Positions 50,876 to 62,158 are shown, numbered from the stretch's first letter. The stretch is DNA of 64,000 bases from Neelides folsomi (GCA_034687125.1 JAQGBZ010000028.1:1-64000), one strand, 5' to 3'. The notes: generated by a model not told the origin, from the letters alone. Program-made: numbers and translations.

Positions 50876-51981
50876 TCGGATTCAAAGGGAGAGCTTTGTG
50901 ACTCACGTGGGACGGATCTTAAGATCTTAATGGCTTTAGGAGATTGAGAAAACCTCACCGATTTTTACACGACTTCCTTTGTGTTCCCCCTTTACTTTAC
51001 CTGGCTCGGAGGAGGAGAGGGTTCTTTAAATTTATTTCCCTCTCTTTCCCCCGAACATACATTTCGCATATGCGAATCACTCCATATGGATTCAATTATT
51101 AATAAATTCGCAAATTCCAACTTCCCCTTTCAACTTTTCATTAAATATCACCTTTACACCCAATTTACAAATATGGATTATGTGTTTACTTTTATTGATC
51201 TAATAAATTATGCATAACACGTGAATATTTATTTAATTTAGTCATTTAATTTCCGCATTAAAATTATTTTTAATCAAGTAATAAATAACGAAATAATAAA
51301 TCCGATGTTCTCAATTAATCTAATAATGTTCACTAACATTAAATGAGATGTGTTTTTAATAAATTTGTGAATAAAAGTCTGCATAGGGCCTATGTATAAA
51401 GTATTGATAAATTGATAAAATGCTTTCACCAACTTTCTACTTCGCAAATTAAATGGTCATAATAATTGAAGGGATAATTTTGATGTTTAATTGTAAAACC
51501 ATGTCTGATTTCATTAAATAATTGCATTTAAATTGATTCCATGAGGTAATGTCCGAATTGAATGAAAATGGATCTTTGGTAGCAAAGTGTTTTTATTTAT
51601 TTTCAGCGTGGCGGTGGGGGAATCCACCGACTAGTGTCGGAACAGCGGTGAAGTTATTTATTTATTTTATATACATATTAATTACACTTGGTATTGATAA
51701 CACACGATTTGAAATACACACTTACACAATATTGCACTGGCACTTGACATTTAAATATTGAATGGGTCGGGTTGTTCGAGAAGGTTGAGAGTCGAAGTTG
51801 GTCGTCCGTTAGTAAAAAAAAAGGTTATTTATTCCCGATTTCGTCTCTCATCTCTCCCGTCCCTCCCTCCCCATCCAGTTGGTTCAGGTGGACCAGAATT
51901 GACAATTATTTTCGTAAAAAAGTAAAGAGGCTTGTCGTAAAAATAGTGTTGGTTCTTGTGGAGCTATTTTCTAATACTGGA
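50876..51981. promoter_or_regulatory. Fumarase upstream region and UGCG 3' flank
   Basis: The spacer should contain the fumarase promoter and the 3' UTR of the ceramide glucosyltransferase gene. The 100 bp next to the fumarase start are less AT-rich. The rest is AT-rich. I see no gene or repeat with clear boundaries. Confidence 0.4.
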
Positions 51982-53922
51982 TCATAAGACCTTCGGAGCG
52001 AGCTCCTCGACCCGGCCGCCCCAGTTAAGACGATAGGTGCCAGAGCGCCATTGGATCTTGGGGAAGAGGAGCGAATGGACGAAGAGGAAAGGAGCACTCA
52101 GTTCGCGGAAGAGCCAGGCCAACACGAACTCGCTCTTGGAGAATGAGACCGAGCCTGCCTGGACGGAGGAGAGCAAGGCCCAGTCCACAACACACCAGAC
52201 GAGGAGATGGACGAGGAAGACGGCCACCGGGTCGAAACGGAACAAGACGTAGGTCGCGAAGGAGGCACAGATGCCCAAGACCATACACTCGGTGAACGGC
52301 TCCAAGAAGATGGTGAGAGGGACCATGGCGAACCGAAGCTTGGCCCACCTTCAAATTTCATTTTATTTATACTAATTAAATATTAAGTAGATTATTAGAT
52401 CGAAATCCATCCGATGCATCACCTCGAGATGCGAGCTTGAAAGGAAGGAATATCACAGATGCCAGAATTCTGCCAGGCGGGCTGACTAGAAATCGAGATC
52501 TTCCAGCCCATGTTGGTAATGGCACGAGCAAAGAAATAATCCTCTGCCAGGTAACATCCGAAAGCCCTCAACCCTCCAGCCTGTCAAACAAGTTAATAAT
52601 TTAAGGGTACGATTCAATTTTAGATTTAATTTGGAATTGATGGATTCAAAATTGGAATCGGTGAAAGAACTTAATTAGCAACGATGTGACAAATTATTGT
52701 TGTTGTTTAATTGAATTTTGTTTATTTTAATTTAAACCTCGTCAAGGAGTTTCTTCCTCATGAGAGCAGACATCCCCGTGGGGCAGTTGACACGAAGACA
52801 ATCGGCAGCAAGATAAATACGAGCATGAGAAGTTCCAAAGTACACTTTCTCCACAATGGAGGGAAACCCGGGTCGGTCGCATGAGAATGGCATTTGATGG
52901 ACGAGCCCAACTTTGTCCCCCATGTTACCCACCATGTCAATAAGAGTATCTTCGCGCACTGAGGAACCATTAATTAATTAAATAAATCATTAATTGATGA
53001 GTTGTGTGAAATTACTTTTGATGCCAGAGTCAGAGATGAGAATGAGTTCATATTTCGCCCGAGCATAAGCTGGCTCCATGTTGTTAATCTTCGGGTTGAT
53101 CCCGACACGTTCTCCACCTAAAAATCCCCAAACAATTAAAAACATACCCAAATCCTCATTTATTTATTATTGGACATTGAGGAATTTAATTTGTCTGATT
53201 AAATGAGCCCATAATCTCCAGTCAATTACCCTCAAGGCACTTGGAAGATAAGATTACGCATTTAATGGCCAATTTCAAAATGAAATGATTGATAAATTCA
53301 ATTACCAGTAAAGATGCAAGCGTCAACGGAAGGGTATTTATCAATTAGTGACTGGGCCGCCTTGACGGCGGGGTCAGCCGGGTCTTGAACACAAAAGAGG
53401 ATCTCGAACTAGAAAGAAAAAGAATTAAAAAAAACTGTTTGCACGAGAACTTCCAAGTTTTACTTTTGGATAGCTTAGAGTGAAGAAGGTCTCGAGGTTC
53501 GCAAGTAGATTCGGGTCGACGCCGACCAAAGGCTTTATGATCGACACCCCTGGGACAGGAACCTCTGGGCACAATGGCTTTGTCTTCTTATTCAGCTTCC
53601 AACGGCTAGTAGAAATTAAATCCGGCGTTGAAATGGATGTTTCAATTAATTAAATTAAATCAATTAATCAAATTGGTCAATTTGGATTTTATTTATGAAT
53701 GGAGCGAAAGTGTAGCTGGGATGAAGTGTGAAGATGATTACAGGTGAACTTTCTCCCTCGCACGTCCGTTGGCGTGGAGATGAATTTCTTTATGATTTAA
53801 TGAAGGCTAACAAACGAAGGTTACCTCCAGATGTAGGCGATGATGTGAATGGCCCACATCCCGCACCAAAAGGCGAAGAAGAAGATGGCGAAGCCATGGA
53901 TGGTGTAGATCAACGTCGCCAT
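51982..53922 (-). CDS. UGCG: Ceramide glucosyltransferase
   Basis: GT21-family Golgi enzyme that transfers glucose from UDP-glucose to ceramide, the first step of glycosphingolipid synthesis. Seven minus-strand exons: 53922-53825, 53605-53464, 53408-53306, 53117-53016, 52958-52738, 52580-52423, 52348-51982. Phase is kept throughout, giving 396 residues (human UGCG has 394). The N-terminal membrane anchor is [36 protein letters not shown] matches the family. The D1-D2-D3 aspartates appear as VQDPAD, ISDSG and AEDYF, followed by the (R)xxRW motif in [23 protein letters not shown] and [11 protein letters not shown] are also conserved. The C-terminus has several hydrophobic segments and ends [19 protein letters not shown], like human GRYRLRCGGTAEE. 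No damage is seen. Confidence 0.96.
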
Positions 53923-55228
53923 GGGCGCAACGACAACCTCGTCCGACCTCGTCCTTGTTGTGGGTTCCGCCGGCGGAGTCACACGCCCAAGAACCACCGC
54001 GCCCTCTCCGCACCCGCGCACCCAAACCTCAACACAACTTGGCCCTCGTTCCGAGGACCATAATTTTAATAAGCACAGTAAACTCAATTAATTTAATGAT
54101 TTGTTCAATGTCGGACAACTGTCCCCTCGTTGACACCGGTTGACAGAAGAATTGAATGAGAGAGACAGATAAGGAAATGAAACTGGACGAGGAGTTTTTT
54201 TCCCACACTCACAGGATTTATCTCTCCGATCTTTGATCCCTCCTCCTTTTCTGCAAACTATTAGGTCATGAGTGACTCATTTATCAACAAAAATGAAACA
54301 GAATGAATAGTCATGGCGATAAGCAAAGTTCCAGGGAAACCTCTGCTTTCATCTCACACAATTATTATCCTCACAACATCCATTAAATTACTCCTTTTAC
54401 ATATTCCAATTTACATTGCCTTTAACATTACATTTTACATTACAGTTTACATTACATTTTACATGTGGATGTCTGCAACTTGGGAATATAACCATTCTGC
54501 CATTCACAATAGGATATATAACCTAATGATGATAAATATTAAATTGTGATTATTTGATTATAGATGCCAAAAACGGTTGGTATAAAGTCAAGTACTTTTC
54601 AATAATTAAACTCACCAACATCACACACATGAGTATACATTATTGTGTAAACATATTTAGTTGTCATTCAATAAATTTATAAGCTACTTAAAATTAAACC
54701 TTTCCTTGTTTTTTTTCATTTAAACTTGTAACTCACAAGAGGGTTTATTCCATTGTAAAATTGCAACAATATTTAATATAGTGAGGTCTTGATTTAAATA
54801 AACCTAATTATTTTCCCATTGTACAAACATTTATTTATTTATAAATTTATATTTTTAATTAATGTTCGTGGAATTGATATTTTTACGAGTCATTGAGGCC
54901 AAAGATTTTCTTTTTTAAAGGCCCAATTCTTAGAATGATTGATATTGAAATTGGGATTTGGGTTTACTTATTGAATTAGGAATAAAAACAATGTTCCAGG
55001 AACCTTTAATTGATCTATTCAAGGTCAGACATTGTGAACTCCTTGTCAGAGAAGATAAGTGAATGAATATCGTGATGACAAAACAAGGTTTACAACCCTC
55101 CAATTATGCAAACACAATTTTAATGCGCGTAGGGATGCATTATTAAATCAATGAATAATTCCGTCTATATGCCATGGACTTTAATTAATTAATATTACAA
55201 AAAAATTGATGAATGAAAACATTGAGAC
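53923..55228. other. Spacer between UGCG and MED8
   Basis: About 1.3 kb containing the UGCG promoter and the MED8 3' flank. A degenerate (TTTACATTACA)n tract lies at about 54407-54466. The remainder is AT-rich without a supported gene. Confidence 0.4.
54407..54466. repeat. Degenerate TTTACATTACA tandem tract
   Basis: Four to five irregular copies of TTTACATTACA/ATTTTACATTACA occur in a row on the plus strand. This is probably a short unstable microsatellite-like repeat in the spacer upstream of UGCG. Confidence 0.5.
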
Positions 55229-56419
55229 TCATTTCCCGTAATGCAACGCTCCACTTTTGATAATCGTTTTTATCGGCCCAGGACCTTTTGGATCTAGAAA
55301 ATTATAATTGAATTATATTTTAACATTTACGAATTCATTAAAAATATGATGTTTGGAATTTTTTAATATTCTACTTAAAATATTTCATTTCCCGATAAAT
55401 TGATAAAATATTTGTTTTAATCTACATATGAATGCAGATTATAATGCATTTTTGAAACAATTTATAGTATTTCCTCTCCTTCAATTGGTCGGGACTTTTC
55501 CCCCAAAGTATTATAAGTAATATAGTACTATACAGTATGTATTTGTATTGTTAGTAAAATGCAATTATATTAATAGGTAGTTGGTAAATAGTTGTATAAA
55601 TTTTCGGGGAATCTTAAATAAGAATAAGTTGAAATTTACTTTGGACAGGCATCGCAGTTTGTCTCGAGGGGAGTGAAGTAATGGGCGAGGGCGTAGGTTT
55701 AAAGAGTTTCCCTGTATGAAGAGTTCTTGCCAGTTCTTGGGTGTCGGAGGGCGAAGAGGTCGTGGGCAATCCGGCCCTTTCCGCCGACTCCCAATCTTCT
55801 CTTGCGGTAGAAATGGCCTCGACAACATGGTTGGACAATTTGCTCAATGTAGCTGCTTGTTTCTGGAAAATTAAAATAATTACAATGGCTATTTAATATA
55901 CAATTAGAATGACCATTTAATATAGAATTAGAATGATCGTAAAATAATTATTTAATTTATTAATTATTAATGTTTTTTATAATGGGGAATGGGAATGGTT
56001 TTTACATTTGCAGTATCGTGGTTCGCCTGAGCAGCTCTTGCTTCAATCGCTCCATGTTTCGTCTCCACATCTAGGTCTGGCTTTGTTCTCAAGTAATCTG
56101 GCACGACCTCGTGGTTGAATGCCGGGACGCGTCCTTCGGTGGAAATTAACAAATTCGGATCCCGATCGGGGGAGAGGGCAAGCGGCAAAAGAGCGACACA
56201 TCGTAGAGGAGGAACTTTCTCTGACCGGAGAAGACGAACCAAGGTGTTCATCTGACCCGAGAGCAAGGCACAGGAGTCGAGAACGGTGGGAAGGGTCATG
56301 CCCTCATGTTCAACCTTCATTAGCAGCGTTCCCACAGAACTCTTCATTTCGTTGACACGAAGAAGCATGTGGTCAACAGCCGCCTCGAGATGTTTCTCTT
56401 CTCGACTCACGTTCTGCAT
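55229..56419 (-). CDS. MED8: Mediator complex subunit 8
   Basis: Head-module subunit of the Mediator complex, nuclear. Three minus-strand coding exons, 56419-56006, 55862-55640 and 55293-55229, keep phase and give 233 residues (human MED8 has 268). The N-terminal helical region (REEKHLEAAVDHMLLRVNEM) and VLDSCALLSGQMNTLVRLLR, LPLALSPDRDPNLL, TEGRVPAFNHEVVPDYLRTK match MED8 closely. The last exon encodes a 22-residue tail including GPGPIKTIIKSGALH, matching human GIKTNIKSASMHPYQR. Without this small exon the reading frame would run into an intronic stop. A 3' splice site at 56434 just upstream of the ATG suggests an additional 5' UTR exon. The gene is head to head with CNOT2. Confidence 0.93.
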
Positions 56420-56783
56420 CTTCTCAATGCCTCCTAAACCACATAATTATAAAAGTAAAAGTCTGAAATATTAAAATACTTAATGGACAATTAAATTAAT
56501 ACGATAAATATAATTGTGAATCTGACATTAGTGGCATTGTAATTGTGAATTAAATAAGACAGATTAACTCACCCGGGTAAGGGATAGGGAGTTTGGGCAG
56601 GATTTAGTTGTATGTTAGTGTTTCCACCTATCGGTCCTGGCCTTTGATCAGATGGCTCAATTTATGTGTATTATGTGTTGTTAAAAATTCGGAGGTTCTT
56701 TGGTCAAGAAAAGGACGAGTTCTTCCCGCCTAGGTGAGTGAGGAGAGAGGTCAATCAAAGTCAAATCTTTCCTTCTTTCCAGC
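56420..56783. promoter_or_regulatory. Bidirectional promoter region MED8/CNOT2
   Basis: The two start codons are divergent and 364 bp apart. Both genes show a splice acceptor within 15 bp of their ATG (AG at 56434-56435 read on the minus strand for MED8, AG at 56781-56782 for CNOT2). For CNOT2 a consensus donor (CTAG|GTGAGT, 56733/56734) implies a 49-nt 5' UTR intron. The true core promoter must therefore be narrower than the interval suggests. Confidence 0.6.
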
Positions 56784-58509
56784 ATGTCTCGCGGGAACTC
56801 GTCAATGGGTGGTCACATTACACCGACCTTCGGCCACGGCGGTTATCCTCCCAACCTCGGTCCTCCCTTGTCTCCAAACCGAGGTCTGGGGCCTTCAATG
56901 GTCGCCCCCGGCATGGGGAGTCTGCGGCCTTTCGGCGGAATGCGTCACCACGACCGGAGAGGAATCTTCGGAATTGGACCCATGGGTGGAATGGGGGTTT
57001 TGGGACAGCCGGGCGGGCGATATGCGAACGAGCATTACCCGACCATCCTCGACCCTTCAGAGTTCCCATCGCTCACATCGCGAGGACTCGAAGCCCACCA
57101 ACACGCCATCCCTGCTAAACCTTATGGTGAGGATGCCAATGGCAGGGAAGGGTCTAATGCCGGGTTGCAGGAATGGTGAAGCAGCCGGCGTCCGAAGCAT
57201 CCGCTTTCACGATGAGCTCCGAAGACTTCCCCGCCCTTCCGGGCACCGCGCCGCCTCCGCCTGTGGAGCCGCCGAAGCAGCCCCCGCCTGAAGTGGAACA
57301 TCGAGGACCCCCTCCACCTCCCCCTCCTGTAGATAAATCTATACCAATGGGGAGGAGAGGAATCCTAACAGCACCAGACGGTAAGACTCACAGGTGGTTC
57401 AATTGAAACACAATTTATAATTTGAAAAATCAATTACAAAATCTCAAAGCGAAACAAATTTAATTGTGTTTCAATTTCCATGGCTTTAAATGAATATGGA
57501 AAGCTCAAGCTCAAGGATTTACCTTTGGTTTTTAAGGCTTTTATTTTATAATTTTTAAAAGGGATGAAAACAATGGTTTTTCATAATTTTCAATTTCAGG
57601 GAAAGTGCGGAACATTCCTATGAGTATGGTGAGCGATCAGTTCGGGATGGTCGGGCTCCTGACGTTTATCCGTGTGGCGGAAAGTGATCCCAATCTCGTG
57701 AGTCTCGCCCTCGGCTTCGACCTCACGGCCCTCGGCCTCAATCTCAATGCGACGGAGAGTCTGTACCCTGCCTTTGGTGGTCCCTGGGCCGAAGGGCCTG
57801 TCCGTGCCGAAGACATCGACTTCCCCGTCCCTGCAGAGTACAACATCAACGACCAGCTGAGGTCAGATACGAAAATGACATTCAGTCCATATGAAATAAA
57901 TTCTAAATAAATTCCCAAACAAAATAAATCCCAAATAAGATAAATTTCAATTAAATTCCAAATAAATTAAATTCTAAAACAAGATAAATTTCAAATAAAC
58001 CCCAAATTAAGATAAAGTTCAAATGAATTCCAAAATTGAATAAATTCTAATTCTGATAAATTCTAATTAAAATATATTTCAAATATATTTCAAATTGGGG
58101 ATGTTTAGGGAAAAGCTGTCACCGCTGAAGATGGATCGCTACAAGGACGAGTTGTTGTTCTATCTCTTTTACACCTACACTGGTGATGTGCTGCAAATGT
58201 TGGCAGCGGGCGAGTTGTACAACCGAGACTGGCGCTACCACAAAGAGGAGAAGATCTGGATCACCCGCGCCCCGGGAATCACCGCTGTAGAAAAGGGAGC
58301 CAACTTCGAACGCGGCACTTACTACTTCTTCGACCCTATCTCGTGGCGGAAGGTGAGTTCATCTTAATTAGTATTGAATTGAAATTAACTCAATTTAATT
58401 TTAATTTGGTTCGCAGGTGGGGAAGGAGTTTTTCTTAGAATACGAGAAGCTCGAGGAACGTCCCATCGTCCCGCAAGCCTTCATCCATGCCTATCTCTCC
58501 CAAACATAA
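56784..58509 (+). CDS. CNOT2: CCR4-NOT complex subunit 2
   Basis: Scaffold subunit of the CCR4-NOT deadenylase, forming the NOT module with CNOT1 and CNOT3. Five exons, 56784-57126, 57171-57380, 57600-57861, 58109-58352 and 58417-58509, keep phase and give 383 residues, shorter than human CNOT2 (540) because the N-terminal region is reduced. The N-terminus is Gly/Pro-rich and disordered. LDPSEFPSLTSRG and SEDFPALPG are the conserved short linear motifs. A Pro-rich tract precedes GMVGLLTFIRVAESDPNLVS. The C-terminal NOT-box domain (about residues 270-383) has MDRYKDELLFYLFYTYTGDV, AAGELYNRDWRYHKEEKIWI and ERGTYYFFDPISWRKVGKEF. The first coding intron is only 44 nt. Confidence 0.95.
57880..58100 (+). 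repeat. Degenerate AAATTCCAAATAAGATAAAT tandem repeat in CNOT2 intron
   Basis: Almost the whole 247-nt intron between exons 3 and 4 is made of diverged units resembling AATAAATTCCAAA and AAGATAAATTTC. It looks like an old minisatellite filling the intron. Confidence 0.55.
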
Positions 58510-59079
58510 GTCCCACACTCCCACTCTCAAATTTATACACGACCGACAACTAAATTCTCAATAATAAATCATTTTGTCAAACAAATCTATTCATTCACGT
58601 CCATCTTAAAGCTAATCACAAATGTGATTTCGAAATTAAATATTAAATATATCAATTATTTAATTATGTTCTAAATAATAACTAACTTCATTCTTTTAAT
58701 TATGCATGATTTAATTAATCACTTTAAATTGAACCTATCTTAACTAATCTTACAATTAGAATTAATGGTCAATGAAATTTATCTGTTTCATTTCATTTGT
58801 TAACAATGCAATGGTAAAGCTCGATGAGTGTAAGAAAAACTTAAGGGAGAGATATAAGCTGCGAAGTATTGGGCGCGAAAATATTTCTACCAATTTGCAA
58901 TTCGTCTCTTCCAAACTTCTAACATTAAGATATATAACGTTCCAACTTCCATTCCAAACCTCCCCAATTTACATTTCTTTCTCGATTCATTAATAATGAA
59001 TAATTAGATAATTTTTCCTAGATTAGGGTGAGATTCGTGGTAAGGTTATTCCAATTAGACACCCGGTCAAGTGTTCAAA
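58510..59079. other. Spacer between CNOT2 and SPRTN
   Basis: A 570-bp AT-rich spacer between two plus-strand genes, holding the CNOT2 3' UTR and the SPRTN promoter. The first AATAAATCA downstream of the CNOT2 stop, near 58562, is a possible polyadenylation signal. A 73-residue ORF from 58772 has no motif. Confidence 0.45.
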
Positions 59080-60189
59080 ATGAGTTCTTTAGTCGATCAT
59101 TCATGGGAGCTGGTTGATCCCAATCCGAACGTCCACGAATTGTTCATGACTTTCAATCGGGAATATTTCTACAATCAGCTCGGTCCGTGTTCGGTGAGTT
59201 GGAGCAAGCGGATGACTCTTTGTGCTGGCGTTTGTAGTTACTCTCGCCATGGAGGTTGCAGCATTCGATTGTCACAGCCGCTTCTCTCCTTCAGACCAAG
59301 AAAGGATCTCGTTGAAACTCTATTGGTAAAATAAATTAACCAATTTGTAATTGATCTGGAAATTAATTAGGAATTTAATTTGCAGCATGAGATGATCCAT
59401 GCATATTTGTTCATTATAAATGGAACTGCTGAAAGACAAGAACACGGACCCAATTTTGTTGCCAACATGGAGAGGATCAATAAAATGGCCGGGACAAATA
59501 TCACTGTAAGTCAGCTTATAATTTAATTTTACACTTAATTCTCTCGGTCAAATTATCGTTATCATTAACGCTGAATTGCATTTAAGATTTTTTTATTGAA
59601 CTTTTAGGTTTATCATTCTTTTCATGATGAAGTGACTCATTACAAAACCCACGTTTGGAAATGTAATGGTCGGTGCACTTTGCGAGCTCCGTATTTCGGC
59701 ATTGTTCGTCGATCCATGAACCGAGCTCCTGGTCCGAATGATTTTTGGTTCAAAGATCATCAGTCTTCATGCGGCGGTAAATTTGTCAAAATCTCCGAGC
59801 CAGAACCTAAAAGTAAACCTGCTGAAAAGAAACCTGAAAATAAACCTGAAACCTCTGAGAGGAAAAAGACTGCTAAGGCGAAGAAGGAGGTGAAAGGTCA
59901 AGTTCCAATTACGCAGTATTATCCAACCACCTCGAACGGCCCTAATAAAGTTGAACCAGGAGGAAGTCAAGCTAAGGCCCAGGCAACAAGTACTAGTGCA
60001 ACAAATGCAACAGTGAATGAAGAGAGTCGAGAAAATAAAAGGAAAGGTTTTTTTGGTCCGGATGAACCTTCCACGATCTCGCGCCCAATTGTTCCTTTTT
60101 CTGGTAAAGGTCATGTTCTTGGACACTCCGACCGACCAACAAAGGTTCCACGAAGCGATCATCCCTTGTTATTGGCATGGAAGAAATAG
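59080..60189 (+). CDS. SPRTN: SprT-like metalloprotease (Spartan)
   Basis: DNA-dependent protease that removes DNA-protein crosslinks during replication. Three exons, 59080-59325, 59386-59505 and 59608-60189, keep phase and give 315 residues (human SPRTN has 489). The Zn-protease active site is HEMIHAYLF (His83, Glu84, His87), with the third ligand His102 in QEHGPNF. A zinc-ribbon follows (WKCNGRC ... HQSSCGG). A PIP box QVPITQYY (about 220-227) should bind PCNA. An SHP box FSGKGHVL (about 286-293) should bind p97/VCP. The normal order in vertebrates is SHP then PIP then UBZ; here the PIP comes first and no C-terminal UBZ4 finger is present. The product ends at LLLAWKK. The ATG at 59080 is the first in-frame Met. 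Confidence 0.94.
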
Positions 60190-61478
60190 ATTTTTGAAAA
60201 GTATTCTTTGATGGGAAAATCTTATTATTTATTTATCAACTAAATTCCCATTTATTTACTAAACATTAATAATATAAAAACTTCAATTAGCGACTCTTTA
60301 AGAGAATCTGACAACTTTCTGACAAAAGTTATTCATTCAATTTCCAATTATTATAATTAACAATTATACTTCCAATTATTATAATTAACAATTATACTTC
60401 CAATTATTATAATCAACAATTATACTTCCAATTATTATAATTAACAATTATACTTTCAATTAAATATTGTTCTATATAAGTATCCTTTAAATTATCGAAA
60501 TCAACTAATTTTTGTAAAGTTCGTCACCCTCTTGTTTATTTATTTTAGTGGCCTTTTCCCAATTTGGCTCCTTGTTTACTTAATATGAAGTTTGGATAAA
60601 TTCATTTCCTCATTCGTCATTGTTTTTAAATGTTTCGAAAAGATCAATAACTTCTCTTAATTGTATTTTCAAAATCTGATGTTAAAACAATTCGTGGTAA
60701 TTATCGACTTGACTTTATTTCCATGCATTATTATTTTCATTTATATCATAAGCTAAAGACCAATTTGTAAATATGGTATGAATATTCCTAATATTGACTT
60801 AAGTGTAACCTAAATTTGTAATTACCTAAATCTAACTCTTAAATTTGATTCACACAGTGGTCATATAATAATAATAAATGAGTGATTAAATTCATTAGAT
60901 CGCTATTAATTCATATCTCATTTTCTCTTATACATATAAGTCATAATTCAGGATCATTCATTTTCATTATAGTCTCCGTTGTCCGGATTTGTCATTTATT
61001 TGCGACTGATTCCTCTATATAATGAATAAATGTGGAAGTTCGTTCCTTGAGACTTTGAGATCGTTAATGTAAGGTTAATAATTAATATAAAACACGAATA
61101 AATATTTTATAGGCATTATATCAAATCATTTTAAATTTTAGCATAATAATAAAATAGAAATTGCGGATGAATCTCCTTTGTTTTCTCCCATGTTGTCTTG
61201 TGTTGGTTGAGGGGTGCACCTGTTGATGAGGGACGGGGCAAGGTGTGTCCAAATACGACCACTCAACATTTCCCAAGCCACACCTTCCATTCATTTGGTC
61301 GATCGGGCGGCGTCCGCAAACTTCCCTCTTTCACTTGTCAATCTTCCCCTCAAACATCCGTCCAAGACATTTACCAAACAATCCGAGAATTGTCCATTAG
61401 GAATTAATAGATTTAATACATTTGCCAAACTAGGGAATTTTGACCGAGCGGTTTGTTCTTTCTTGGCTATAATGAGCC
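60190..61478. other. Spacer between SPRTN and the dicistronic gene
   Basis: About 1.3 kb. It includes the 28-bp tandem repeat at 60342-60453. The last 300 bp are less AT-rich and probably hold the promoter and 5' UTR of the next gene. No gene is supported. Confidence 0.45.
60342..60453. repeat. Four-copy 28-bp tandem repeat
   Basis: Units start at 60342, 60370, 60398 and 60426, exactly 28 bp apart, each beginning TTCCAATTATTATAAT and ending AACAATTATAC. Copies are near-identical (one T/C change in copy 3). The following sequence degenerates. There are no spacers, so it is a minisatellite and not a CRISPR array. Confidence 0.85.
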
Positions 61479-61938
61479 ATGTCGATTCTCATTGACCGAG
61501 AAGAGTGGCGAGACAACCCGTGGTTCAAGGAAAATAAAGAGGATTGGTCCGATTACACCGGATTCTACGTTGGGATCACCATCTGCACACTTTTGGGCAT
61601 CGGCATCATCGTACTCAACTTTGTCCTTTGCTGCTGCTCACCTTACAAACAATATTGGAGAGATCCCAACACTGGGAACAGGTGATTCTTCATTAACAAT
61701 TTAAACTAAATTTTCTAGATTCACAAATTAATTAAATTAGCTAATTTTTTTAAATTTATGAATTTAATTCATTTAATCATTGAAGTTGATTCATATCTCA
61801 ATTTGAAAATCCTACAATTTGTTTGACTAATTGATAATTGATCTTAGACTTGTTTTGCCGATTTGGATCCACAACCCGAGGAACCAACCGCCGTTGACCC
61901 TCGAACCAGAGTTGTCGGGTGTGAAGGGCGAGAAGTGA
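61479..61938 (+). CDS. Small membrane protein, first ORF of a dicistronic gene
   Basis: I cannot name the family. Two exons, 61479-61681 and 61848-61938, join in phase to give 97 residues. The N-terminus is acidic and rich in Trp (WRDNPWFKENKEDWSDYTGF). One transmembrane helix (GITICTLLGIGIIVLNFVLC, about residues 32-51) ends in a CCC cluster. A polar tail follows (YKQYWRDPNTGNRLVLPIWI), then a Pro-rich end. The stop TGA (61936-61938) is followed by four bases and then the ATG of a second ORF in the same exon. The spliced message contains no other ATG in any frame between the two starts. An upstream ATG at 61472 opens an 8-codon frame overlapping this start. Confidence 0.75.
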
Positions 61939-61942
61939 GAAA

Positions 61943-62158
61943 ATGTTCCACGTGTGGTGGCCGGCCCTCGCCGTTCTCTCCGTCCTCGTCATGTTCACCA
62001 TTTTGATAATCCTCATGTATGGAGACAAGATCTGTGCCAGAGTGAGGACCGAGACGGAGACAATAATGGTCAAGAGGATTCGACAAAGGGAACACAAGGA
62101 AAGACACATGGAGCTTCAAAAGACAAAGGCTTCTTATGGACATGAAATTGAAGTTTAA
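61943..62158 (+). CDS. Small membrane protein, second ORF of a dicistronic gene
   Basis: A 71-residue protein entirely in the second exon of the gene, starting 4 nt after the upstream stop. The family is not recognised. The N-terminus has a single hydrophobic helix (WWPALAVLSVLVMFTILIIL, residues about 5-24). A long charged, probably helical cytosolic tail follows (RVRTETETIMVKRIRQREHK ... MELQKTKASYGHEIEV). The start has a favourable context (GAAAATG, A at -3). The coherent one-TM-plus-amphipathic-tail composition and high codon quality argue that it is real and not a 3' UTR frame. It could be made by leaky scanning or reinitiation. Confidence 0.72.
   Translation: MFHVWWPALAVLSVLVMFTILIILMYGDKICARVRTETETIMVKRIRQREHKERHMELQKTKASYGHEIEV

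Noticed and set aside
60342..60453. CRISPR-like regular repeat
   Set aside because: The 28-bp units are directly adjacent with no unique spacers, and the genome is clearly eukaryotic.
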